DNA of 23,441 nucleotides from Sulfuricurvum sp. (GTDB lineage: Bacteria > Campylobacterota > Campylobacteria > Campylobacterales > Sulfurimonadaceae): contig DZBC01000006.1 in the NCBI GenBank assembly GCA_022729835.1, forward strand, positions 1 to 23,441, in the 5' to 3' direction. The notes below the pieces were generated by a model that was not told the DNA's origin, made no database searches, and worked only from the letters and a program-made list of their open reading frames with translations. Shown here one piece after another: positions 8,705-16,410 of the stretch (its first letter is position 1; each line of letters starts with the position of its first letter). The translations under genes and the position numbers were made by a program.

Positions 8705-10615
8705 ATGTTGATCAAAATAAAAGCATTTGTAATAGTTGTGCTGACATTAGGAGCCTTCTCGCCGCTCTTTGCTGAGTATTGTATCGGGATTGTATCTGTT
8801 CGTGAAGATCGTATTGGGTTTGAGAAAGAGCGGCTGGAGACCTTGCTCTCAGAGCTAACCCTTCCAGCGACACTTCTTCAAGATGGCCGATTGATCATCA
8901 CTACCGGGCGCTTTGCGACGCAGTCTCATGCCCAGCGCCTGCTTCCCCTCACCCAAACGCGTTATCCAGAGGCTTTTGTGCTTACATGTAACGAGGCGAA
9001 ACCTTATGACCCTATTCAAGGGTTAGAGGTGCGCATGAGTGACACAAGAAGCGTCAGCGTGAAGGTTCAGCCAAGCTCTTTTTATGCGATCGAGATGATG
9101 AGTCTCTCTTTGCAAGAAGCCAAGGCTCGTGAAGCCGAGATTGAGGGAAAAATGGCGAATATCCCCTATGCGCACAAACAGGTACGTCAGGAACGTTTTT
9201 ATCTCTTGGGCGGCCGCTTTGAAACGTATGAAGATGCACAAATTGTCTTAACCTTGATGCTGCGTCGCTATCCAGAGGCCAAAATTGTCTCCGTTGAGGC
9301 GCATGCATTGCAAGAAAAGCCCACTACCATGCCATTAACAGCGCCAAAGGCTGAGTTGCCTGAGTATCAGCCGTGGTCCGGTGCGCAGGAGGTGCGGCGC
9401 TTGGAGATGCCAGAGTGTAGCGGTTTGCTTCCGCTTCCGCTCAAGAGCGAAGTGATGGATGGAGAGCAGCTCTTTGAAGGTGCGTCATCGCTTCGGCAGA
9501 TTGATAATGAGAGCCGCCAAGAGCCTTTTTACGGTTTTTATCTTCGTTCGAATACGGCGTGGGATACCCTAAATAACGATGCTGCTTACGATATCAGGCT
9601 GGAGTGGGAGCTTTTTGATCAGGGGTATTACCACGCCAGAAAACTGCAGCAAAAGGAGCGACTCGATGAGCAAATTGCCATCTATCGCATGTGGGAGCAG
9701 CTTCGCAAACTTTCGATAGAGCAGGCTCTTGGCAAAATCGATGCCTATCGAAATGCCATCGACTCCTATGAGATCATAGAGCGTCTGAAAGTGCAGGAGT
9801 ATTACCTTCAGCAGATGCAGGCGCGTTACGAAGCGCGTCTGGTAACGCAGTTTGAGTATGACATGCTCCGATTTGAGATTGATAAAGAGAAGGAGATGTT
9901 ACGACATTTCCGCAATCTCAAGTTGATGAAGATGCCAGGCGCACTTTGGCAACTGGTGAATCAAATCGAATATGTACGTTTGCGTGATGCAGAGCGTATC
10001 TTAAAGCAGCGCTCAAGCCATGCGATGGAGCAGGAACATGCGCGCTTTATTGCTGAGCGAAGCGTGATGACGTCGGATTGGAGTGATAAATTGCAATTGA
10101 GCCTGTACGCGGGGCAACGTAAAATGTATCTGTCGCAACATCAGAGCATCGTTGGGGTCGAGGCGAAGATCCCTTTGACCTTTGGTGATGAGAGCCCGCA
10201 GCAAGAGCGTGTGTACTATGCGCTTATGGCCCGCCAGGCCAAAATGGAGGCGCAGTCGCGTGACGAAGCACTCTCTGAGATGATGTCGCGTTTCATCTAC
10301 ACCCAGCAGCGTTTGATGACGCTTAAAAACGAGATCCGACGACTTGGCGAACATGCTGCGGTGATGCAGCGGGTGAGTGACCTTGGTTATGGAGCGCTGC
10401 TTGAAGTAGGCAGTGATGAGCTGTACCGCATCCATTTGGGCTTGCATACCAAACATACCGCCATGCAACAAGAGCGTTTGGCGCTCTATAGCTTGCTGGT
10501 GGAGATTCTATTTGCTTCGCAATCCTCTTCGATTAGCGATCTGCTTGAATATGCTCTACCCGATTACGCGGACCATCGGGAGGAGCATAGGTCGCGTCCA
10601 GCGGCGTATAGGTGA
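8705..10615 (+). CDS. Double SPOR-like domain fused to TolC-like outer-membrane channel
   Basis: Start ATG at 8705 (636 residues) is preferred over an in-frame ATG at 8663, because the latter would lie upstream of the predicted -10 and because MLIKIKAFVIVVLTLGAF...FAEYC is a clean signal peptide with AAAGG upstream. Residues about 26-95 (YCIGIVSVREDR...ITTGRFATQSHAQRL) and about 115-190 (FYAIEMMSLS...LLGGRFETYEDAQ) are two SPOR-like units. After a linker, residues about 280-625 have the layout of an outer-membrane efflux protein: beta segments (YDIRLEWELFDQGYY near 295; SIVGVEAKIPLTFG near 480), each followed by long alpha-helical, Gln/Glu/Arg-rich coiled coil. A trimeric outer-membrane/periplasmic channel is likely, with the SPOR units perhaps anchoring it to the cell wall. 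Neighbours are the cellulose operon and the Alg8/Alg44-like pair; which one it serves is unknown. Confidence 0.7.
   Translation: MLIKIKAFVIVVLTLGAFSPLFAEYCIGIVSVREDRIGFEKERLETLLSELTLPATLLQDGRLIITTGRFATQSHAQRLLPLTQTRYPEAFVLTCNEAKPYDPIQGLEVRMSDTRSVSVKVQPSSFYAIEMMSLSLQEAKAREAEIEGKMANIPYAHKQVRQERFYLLGGRFETYEDAQIVLTLMLRRYPEAKIVSVEAHALQEKPTTMPLTAPKAELPEYQPWSGAQEVRRLEMPECSGLLPLPLKSEVMDGEQLFEGASSLRQIDNESRQEPFYGFYLRSNTAWDTLNNDAAYDIRLEWELFDQGYYHARKLQQKERLDEQIAIYRMWEQLRKLSIEQALGKIDAYRNAIDSYEIIERLKVQEYYLQQMQARYEARLVTQFEYDMLRFEIDKEKEMLRHFRNLKLMKMPGALWQLVNQIEYVRLRDAERILKQRSSHAMEQEHARFIAERSVMTSDWSDKLQLSLYAGQRKMYLSQHQSIVGVEAKIPLTFGDESPQQERVYYALMARQAKMEAQSRDEALSEMMSRFIYTQQRLMTLKNEIRRLGEHAAVMQRVSDLGYGALLEVGSDELYRIHLGLHTKHTAMQQERLALYSLLVEILFASQSSSISDLLEYALPDYADHREEHRSRPAAYR
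8982..8991. repeat. Iterated palindrome TTACATGTAA, copy 6
   Basis: Perfect copy inside the SPOR-TolC gene, read as Leu-Thr-Cys-Asn. Confidence 0.8.
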
Positions 10616-13202
10616 TGGCGTCCCATCCTGATGCATCGTAGCGTCGATGGCGAATGTTGCTGACGAGATTGTCGTGGGTGTATCCCCCGTGAAAATTGAT
10701 ATCGACATTATCAAGATTTAGATCCTCAAAGCGGTTGCCCGCACTGCTCCACTGAAGGGTGATGTGGCGGATGTTTTTGATTGTACTGTGGCGTAAAACT
10801 GAATCGAAGGTGCGTGCAAAGCGAACATAGCCGTTGCCGCCTTTACCTTTGTTCCATGCCCCGTTGATATAGAGCTCTTGTAGTACCGAATCTGCAACAA
10901 ATTCGAGTGCAATGGGGTGACGTCCGGCGTTGAGGACTTTGAGGCGCTCTAAGGTGGCATCGGCGGCAATTTCGAGGCGTATTAGATCGACGGCGTGGTG
11001 TGGATAACTGTTTTCATATCGAAAAGTTTCAGTTTGAATATCTCCATTTTCGATGGGTTGGGTGATCGTAAAATCGCTCAGATGCAGCCCTGTGACCGGA
11101 TAACAAGCCAGAAGTTCAGTTGTTGGTGAGGGAAAATCAAGCTTCAATCGGCGATCCAGTCTGAGTAGTCGCACCGATGCATCAGAGTGAGTGGATCGTA
11201 GTAGTTGTTGTCTGAGATAGGGATAAGGTTTATTCCAGCGCTGACTTTGGATGGAGTTTAGAAAGTGGTCGTCATTGGGCGTGCGCAATAAAATCCACTC
11301 TGATGGTGCGTCGCTGTCTGTTTCGACCAAGCTCTCATCACGGCGGGCATCCCGACGCAAGGTACCGAGTTTCTTTCCAAAATGACCTTTGACGTAAATA
11401 GCCGCTACTGCTTCGCTGCTTAGATGCGCACGCAGTAAAGTTTGCTCACTGCCCGCTCCAAACAGATGGACATGACTCTTTTCGATCATGACCGCTTCAT
11501 ATAGATCAAGCGTACCTTTGGGCAGAACGATCTCGCAACGTGTAAGACCGTCACACTGCCGTATCAGTGCGTTGAGCGCTTTGGCGTCATCATGTCCGTC
11601 GTTGGCAAGTACTCCATGATTGACGGCTTCAAAGCGCTGCATCTGGGAAGGTTGGTGTTTGAGTACGTCGGCATCGGGCAGGGCAAAGGCATCGTGTGAG
11701 AGCGCCATGACAAATAGAAAAAGCAGATAGCTCGTTCCCATCATAATATCGGGCATACGGTTGAATAGTGGGTGGGCGAGTTTTGCCACGGAATCATCAT
11801 TAACCTGAGTTTGTCCCCCTTTGGACCATTTTTGATCGGAGAGGTGGAAAAAAGCTTTGATTTTGACCAATGAGCCAAGCCATTGACCATAGATCATGAG
11901 CGGCAGTGATCTCCAGGAGACGATGTGCCCGTTGTAGGCGATAGCGGCAATTTGAATCGAGCGCACTACGAGTACCCATGCGATATAAAAAAGGAAATAG
12001 TAGATTGATTTGACCATTCCCAAAATCAGTGCACCGGTGATGCCGACGAGTGAAGTCCACATCGAAATGCGCTGATCAAAGATGGCCCACCAGATAAAGA
12101 GTCCAGTTTTGCGCGGTCCAAGCGCGAGTGCCCGATTGTTGTTGCGTAGGGTATTGCCGTACCAGCGGTAGGGAAGTGATCGGCTGAGTTCCAAAAAGTC
12201 AGCGTCACGACTTTCGAGTGAGTAGCAGAGCGTATCGGGTAGGTAGCGCATGTGCCAGCCCTCTTTGAGTAGGTTGTACCATGTCGTTTTGTCATCACCC
12301 ATCAGGAAGCGGAATTTGCCGTGCATCACGGTGGTGATAATATCATTTTCAAGTCTGCGGATAAATTCGTCTTCAATCACCAGTGTTGTACGATAAGCCG
12401 AAAGGCGACCGGTGAGGGTCAGGACTTTTTTGGAGAGGGAGTGTGACTGAAATAGCATGTGGCGCTGTCCGAACTTCAGGTTAAACCAATCTTTGTACCA
12501 ATTTGAATTGGTTTTAATAAATGCGGCTTCATTAGTGGTGACTGCACCGAGCTTTGGGTCAATGGCGAAGTGGGGTAGCAGTTTCTGAAAAAAACCCTTT
12601 TCAAGGTAACTGTCGCCATCCATAAAAAAAGTAACACTATGAGCATCCATATCATGACGCAGATAACGCCTAGAGATGGCGCGAAGAGCGTGGCCCATCG
12701 CAATACGCTTGCCCTCTTTTTGTGCCTGTAGTACAAGTTCTACGCGATCACGAACACCGTGTGCGTTGTATAGCTGCATGATCAATTGATCCTCTTTGGC
12801 ACTGCCGGAAGTGGCGACAATAATGGTGGCATGCGAAGGAATGGTCTGCAATTCATTGAAAATAGATTTAAAGGTTTCGAGGGTAACCCAAGACTCTTCT
12901 TTGTATGAGGGGATAACGAAATAAAGATGCTCCGGATAACGTTCGCTATCGTTTAGAGCACTCATTTTACGCAATAAGGCAGGGTAAGCCAGCGTCGCAT
13001 AAATGGTAGCGCGTGTGATGTTAAGCAGGAGCCAACCGTAACGCCATAGGGCAAACGTACCGATGATAATGACTGTTTCGTTTTTGACATAATAGACATA
13101 AGGCCAGATGATATAGAGTAGACCAAAAGCGAGGGAGAGATACAATAAGGTCGGCTCGATAGCACTTCTGAGTCCATCTCGTCGTCCATAGCGCAGGCGC
13201 AT
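10533..13202 (-). CDS. Alg8-like GT2 polysaccharide synthase fused to periplasmic beta-helix domain
   Basis: 889 residues from the ATG at 13200-13202, which lies 2 bases after the stop of the upstream Alg44-like gene with GGAT close by; an in-frame TTG at 13230 is less likely. Residues about 10-75 hold two TM helices. The GT2 domain shows VIPSYKEE, MDGDSYL (about 193), LTGRLSAYR, GDDKTTW (about 304), YRWYGNTLRNNNRAL (about 350) and FDQRISMWT, matching Alg8 mannuronan synthases closely in order and wording. Further TM helices follow, the last at about 485-505. The remainder (about 520-889) begins like a pectate-lyase-3 domain (AVNHGVLANDGHDDAKALN, then VHLFGAGSEQTLL) and continues as right-handed beta-helix turns (GNRFEDLNLDNVDINFHGG). 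That part should be periplasmic and could act as an epimerase, a lyase or a binder; I see no AlgG DPHD motif. Polymer identity is unknown. The 3' end overlaps the plus-strand gene by 83 bases. Confidence 0.82.
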   Translation of the reverse strand: MRLRYGRRDGLRSAIEPTLLYLSLAFGLLYIIWPYVYYVKNETVIIIGTFALWRYGWLLLNITRATIYATLAYPALLRKMSALNDSERYPEHLYFVIPSYKEESWVTLETFKSIFNELQTIPSHATIIVATSGSAKEDQLIMQLYNAHGVRDRVELVLQAQKEGKRIAMGHALRAISRRYLRHDMDAHSVTFFMDGDSYLEKGFFQKLLPHFAIDPKLGAVTTNEAAFIKTNSNWYKDWFNLKFGQRHMLFQSHSLSKKVLTLTGRLSAYRTTLVIEDEFIRRLENDIITTVMHGKFRFLMGDDKTTWYNLLKEGWHMRYLPDTLCYSLESRDADFLELSRSLPYRWYGNTLRNNNRALALGPRKTGLFIWWAIFDQRISMWTSLVGITGALILGMVKSIYYFLFYIAWVLVVRSIQIAAIAYNGHIVSWRSLPLMIYGQWLGSLVKIKAFFHLSDQKWSKGGQTQVNDDSVAKLAHPLFNRMPDIMMGTSYLLFLFVMALSHDAFALPDADVLKHQPSQMQRFEAVNHGVLANDGHDDAKALNALIRQCDGLTRCEIVLPKGTLDLYEAVMIEKSHVHLFGAGSEQTLLRAHLSSEAVAAIYVKGHFGKKLGTLRRDARRDESLVETDSDAPSEWILLRTPNDDHFLNSIQSQRWNKPYPYLRQQLLRSTHSDASVRLLRLDRRLKLDFPSPTTELLACYPVTGLHLSDFTITQPIENGDIQTETFRYENSYPHHAVDLIRLEIAADATLERLKVLNAGRHPIALEFVADSVLQELYINGAWNKGKGGNGYVRFARTFDSVLRHSTIKNIRHITLQWSSAGNRFEDLNLDNVDINFHGGYTHDNLVSNIRHRRYDASGWDAITYTPLDATYAPPDGPRNRVEHIQADR

Positions 13203-13204
13203 GA

Positions 13205-14581
13205 TTATCCAAACATCGGTCGGCTGAACCAAACTTTGACACGTTCATTGAGCTCCACGTTCTTAAGGGGGGCGGCAAAGCGAAGTTTGACCGTGATCTC
13301 CTTGAGGCTTACTTCATCAGAGAGCATGGAGGTGGTGTTGATCGCAAGATTGCCGATGGCCTCGACATGGGCATCAAAGGTTTGATTTAGGCTGGGGACG
13401 TAGATGCGCGCGAGCATACCGTTTGGGATATCGACAGCTTCCTCTTTGAGCAGTTTGCAGACGACGAAAGGTTCGCTTTGGGTTTGAAGTACCATTACCT
13501 CATCGCTGGAGCCGACATAATTTCCAATGTCAGATTTTATTGCGTAGATTTTCCCTCTTACCGGAGCGAAGATACGTCGATATTGTAACTCGTTGATCAA
13601 TTCGGCACGGCGGAGTTCGAGTTCGGTTTTTAGGGCAAGAATCGCTTTGTGATCATTGTTTTGGGTTGGCCTTGTGCGCTCTTGCTCGAGACGAATGTCC
13701 GCTTTTAAAAGGGCATCTTGGGCACGTTCGAGCTCTGTTTGGGTTAGCAATCGCTCGTCATAGAGTTGTCTAATCTGCGTCAAGCGATGTGCGAGTATAT
13801 TCCGCTCGTTTTGGAGCATGGCATTGAGCGCGCCATGGGTTTGAGGTGCGGTTGAGGCGGGCTGGTTTAATAAAAGCAGCTTTTGATCAATGATTTCGAT
13901 TTTATCGACGGTCATGCGCTCATCTAGTTCAAACAACAAGGTGCCCTCGGAGACGTTATCACCGATCTTTACATGTAAGTCACTGATTTTGCCTGATATT
14001 GCAGGCGATATTTTAATGTAATTACCCGAGATAACACCGATAGAGCGGTACACATATTGGGTATTGTAATAAATACTAGCGAAGATGAGCCCCAAAAAAA
14101 GTACGCCGACAATCGTGTAGAGACGTACTCGTTTTTGAAACGCACGTTCAAGGATGCCGGTTTCTGCATCACTGAGCATCACAGACTCTTTGACCGGCGT
14201 TTGAACTATCGGTTCGTTATAGATGCCCAAAATGCCATCGGTATTTTGAAGTCTACCCTCTATGGAGAGCTCAAGATATTCACGCAAAACCTTACGGTTT
14301 GAGTCACTCAAATGGACAAACTCAAAGCCTGATATCTCATTTCGGCTGTTTTTGAATTGTAGTTTGACAGGGATTTCGAGACGGGCTTCTGTGAATTGAA
14401 GCAGTAGAGAGGCTTCAATCTGTGTATCGTGTTCATACGCGGTCTCTACCCCCTTGATACCCACTCCAGTCATAGACCAGTCGTTGGTGGTGTAGAGCTT
14501 TCCGTCTAAACGGATGTAGAGCGGTATATTGACGCGATGCGACCGTCGCATTTGATTGGTTTCGTGGGCGATACCAGGCAA
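13205..14581 (-). CDS. Alg44-like PilZ-TM-HlyD cyclic di-GMP receptor and adaptor
   Basis: 458 residues, starting at TTG (14579-14581), supported by AAAGGAG 5 bases upstream. N-terminal cytoplasmic PilZ domain: RRSHR (R12 and R16 of RxxxR) and DWSMTG (D34, S36, G39 of DxSxxG), a complete cyclic di-GMP-binding signature. A TM helix lies at about 152-172 (TIVGVLFLGLIFASIYY). The periplasmic part is of HlyD/membrane-fusion type: a lipoyl half (ISPAISGKISDLHVKIGDNV), a coiled-coil hairpin (about 225-325), the second lipoyl half (RIFAPVRGKIYAIKSDIGNYV) and a beta-barrel domain. This order equals Alg44 of alginate producers, which activates Alg8 on binding cyclic di-GMP. The stop is 2 bases from the start of the Alg8-like gene, so the two are an operon. 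It is longer than Pseudomonas Alg44 (about 390). Confidence 0.85.
   Translation of the reverse strand: MPGIAHETNQMRRSHRVNIPLYIRLDGKLYTTNDWSMTGVGIKGVETAYEHDTQIEASLLLQFTEARLEIPVKLQFKNSRNEISGFEFVHLSDSNRKVLREYLELSIEGRLQNTDGILGIYNEPIVQTPVKESVMLSDAETGILERAFQKRVRLYTIVGVLFLGLIFASIYYNTQYVYRSIGVISGNYIKISPAISGKISDLHVKIGDNVSEGTLLFELDERMTVDKIEIIDQKLLLLNQPASTAPQTHGALNAMLQNERNILAHRLTQIRQLYDERLLTQTELERAQDALLKADIRLEQERTRPTQNNDHKAILALKTELELRRAELINELQYRRIFAPVRGKIYAIKSDIGNYVGSSDEVMVLQTQSEPFVVCKLLKEEAVDIPNGMLARIYVPSLNQTFDAHVEAIGNLAINTTSMLSDEVSLKEITVKLRFAAPLKNVELNERVKVWFSRPMFG
13969..13978. repeat. Iterated palindrome TTACATGTAA, copy 7
   Basis: Perfect copy inside the Alg44-like gene, read as Leu-His-Val in the lipoyl half. 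Confidence 0.8.
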
Positions 14582-14601
14582 CGGGTCTCCTTTGGATTAG
14601 G

Positions 14602-14620
14602 ATGCCCGATAAAGGGGCAT
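14602..14620. repeat. Inverted repeat ATGCCC-N7-GGGCAT at the predicted transcription start
   Basis: Perfect 6-base arms at 14602-14607 and 14615-14620. The position spans the expected +1 and first transcribed bases of the Alg44-like operon, so it may be an operator or a leader hairpin. Function is inferred from position only. Confidence 0.4.
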
Positions 14621-14623
14621 GAC

Positions 14624-14632
14624 ATTGTAGCA
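14624..14632 (-). promoter_or_regulatory. Extended -10 (TGCTACAAT) for the Alg44/Alg8-like operon
   Basis: Read on the minus strand, TGC-TACAAT is an extended -10. Transcription would start near 14617, about 36 bases before the TTG start. There is no convincing -35; TTTGATC lies roughly at the right distance. Confidence 0.45.
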
Positions 14633-14662
14633 CGGGCTTTAGCGATCAAAGAGCAGAATATA

Positions 14663-14693
14663 CCGCCTCCCGTGAGGGAAGTCGGAGTTTTTT
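14663..14693 (+). terminator. GC-rich hairpin followed by T6 (plus-strand sense)
   Basis: Stem CCGCCTCCC / GGGAAG-t-CGG (9 pairs including one G-T, with a single-base bulge), loop GTGA, then AG and TTTTTT at 88-93 of 14600. Read on the plus strand it is a classical intrinsic terminator. On the minus strand the same hairpin follows the RND stop codon but is trailed only by TATATT. It may work in both directions, ending the RND transcript and stopping antisense entry into the RND operon. Confidence 0.5.
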
Positions 14694-16410
14694 AGGGTTC
14701 GTAGACGGAAACGGCTTTGCGATCAACAAAGCCAAAGTGGTGTTCTAAATCCGTATTGTGGAGCAAAACGGGAACGACGAGCAAAGAGGCAATCACGGCT
14801 GCAATGGTCCCGAAGATAAGCGCAACACCGAGTCCGCCGAAGACCGCGTCGCTTGCCAAAAGCGAAGAGGCCAAAATAATTGCAGTCGCCGTCAATAAGA
14901 TTGGCTTGGCCCGCGTCGCCGCCGCGTAGGCGATAGCATCAGTTTTATGCATCGCTTTTTCGTGCATCAATGACTTGGTAAAATCGATGAGCAGCAGCGA
15001 ATTGCGCGAGCTAATACCGATGAGTGCGATAAATCCGATCAGCGAGGTAGCCGTGAGAAAGAAGGTGTCTGGATCGAAAAGATCCATAATCCAATGGCCC
15101 AGAATCACCCCGATTATAGAGAGGAAGCTGCCCAGTAAGACAATGGCGCTTAGCGTAAAGCTCTTGTAATACACAACCATCAGCAAAAAGATTAGGATAA
15201 GTGCTGCAATAAAGGCACCGCCTAGATCAACGAAGGTATCAAGGGTTACCTCCATCTCACCATCCCACATCAATTCATAGACAGCTTGGGTCTGTTTGTC
15301 GGTGAATTTTAGGTTGAACAGCCCCGCAGACTCGATATCGTAGCGCTTGGAGAGTTCACGCATGATGGTACTACGGGCATCAACCAGTGGATAGACTTGA
15401 GAAACCATGTCGGTTTCTGCCACAACGTTGGCCATTTGACGCAGGTTTTTGGACATGATGATGGGGTTGGATCGAGTAGGAACGATTTCAACCACTTCGG
15501 TAACCGGGACGAGCATGCCCATCTGATTCATCAGGCGCAGACCGGAGAGTTTTTGCTCGATACTGCGCAGATCTTTGCGGCTGAAGCGTTTGGTCTCTTG
15601 GCTAAGCGTTAGAAATATAGGGATCTGTTCATTCACGGTCTCGCTGTTTTTGACGGCAATTTCCATACCTTCAAAGGCGAGATAGATAATATCGTTGACC
15701 TGCTTGATGCCGAGGCCTGACCTAACAATTTTGGTGCTATTGACCTTCAAATCAAAGCGGTCATAGAGTTCGTCTTGCATGATGTCGATATCGACTAGAC
15801 CGTCAGTTTTGGCAAAAATAGCCGCTACTTCACCGGCGAGGGTACGAATCCCCTCAGCATCATTTCCGTAAATTTCTGCGACAACGGCAGCCAGAGTGGG
15901 CGGCCCTGCGGGCGGCTCTACGAATTTGATGTTGGTTTGGGCGACCAGAGCGCCGCAGGTTTTTTGGATTTCCGGACGAATACGCTGCACCATCAGATAG
16001 GAGGGCTCGTCGCGGTCGTGTTTTTTTGTCAAGTTGACCACCACTTCGGCGACATTTTCGCTGTTTTTGAAGTGACTTCCTTTGATGAGTCCGGCAAAAT
16101 CGAGCGGTGATCCCATGCCCAAAAAGATCTCGGTGTCGGTCACTGCGCGTTCACGCTGAAGTGAAGTGCTGACACACTCGGCGACCTCTTTTGTTTGGTA
16201 GATGGAAGCGCCATTGGGTAGATCGACATAGATCGTAAAAGTGTCGTTGTTTTTGCCCGGAAGCATCTTTGCCAGTACCATTTTGGTTGGATAGAGCATC
16301 AAGACCGTGAGGATAAATGCGATCAGCGTACCGATCAAAATGAACATTTTTTTGGTGCGGTTCTCAAGACTGCGGCGAATGAACGATTCAAATCGTGCAA
16401 AGAGGTTCAT
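14692..16410 (-). CDS. RND efflux pump, C-terminal half (split AcrB-type)
   Basis: 572 residues corresponding to the second half of an AcrB-type transporter: TM7 (about 24-44), the second periplasmic loop (IYVDLPNGASIYQTKEVAE, FVEPPAGPPTLAAVVAEIYG), then TM8-12 with IGFIALIGISSRNSLLLIDF and AKPILLTATAIILASSLL. At about residue 468 the sequence reads SSRN where AcrB has SAKN, so the TM10 Lys of the AcrB proton relay is Arg here. The ATG at 16408-16410 overlaps the TGA of the N-terminal half (ATGA) and has its own AAAGGAG 7 bases upstream, arguing for true separate translation. Both halves together are about 1100 residues, the usual RND size. Substrate unknown. Confidence 0.88.
   Translation of the reverse strand: MNLFARFESFIRRSLENRTKKMFILIGTLIAFILTVLMLYPTKMVLAKMLPGKNNDTFTIYVDLPNGASIYQTKEVAECVSTSLQRERAVTDTEIFLGMGSPLDFAGLIKGSHFKNSENVAEVVVNLTKKHDRDEPSYLMVQRIRPEIQKTCGALVAQTNIKFVEPPAGPPTLAAVVAEIYGNDAEGIRTLAGEVAAIFAKTDGLVDIDIMQDELYDRFDLKVNSTKIVRSGLGIKQVNDIIYLAFEGMEIAVKNSETVNEQIPIFLTLSQETKRFSRKDLRSIEQKLSGLRLMNQMGMLVPVTEVVEIVPTRSNPIIMSKNLRQMANVVAETDMVSQVYPLVDARSTIMRELSKRYDIESAGLFNLKFTDKQTQAVYELMWDGEMEVTLDTFVDLGGAFIAALILIFLLMVVYYKSFTLSAIVLLGSFLSIIGVILGHWIMDLFDPDTFFLTATSLIGFIALIGISSRNSLLLIDFTKSLMHEKAMHKTDAIAYAAATRAKPILLTATAIILASSLLASDAVFGGLGVALIFGTIAAVIASLLVVPVLLHNTDLEHHFGFVDRKAVSVYEP

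Larger units (their letters stand above)
14582..14691. promoter_or_regulatory. Intergenic region between RND operon end and Alg44-like gene
   Basis: 110 bases holding the promoter of the minus-strand Alg44/Alg8-like pair, an inverted repeat at its expected transcription start, and a GC-rich hairpin next to the end of the RND operon. Confidence 0.6.

Noticed and set aside
10533..13202. A second cellulose or hyaluronan synthase
   Set aside because: The wording of the GT2 motifs (GDDK, WYGN, NNNRAL) and the operon partner with PilZ-HlyD layout fit Alg8/Alg44 and not BcsA or HasA.
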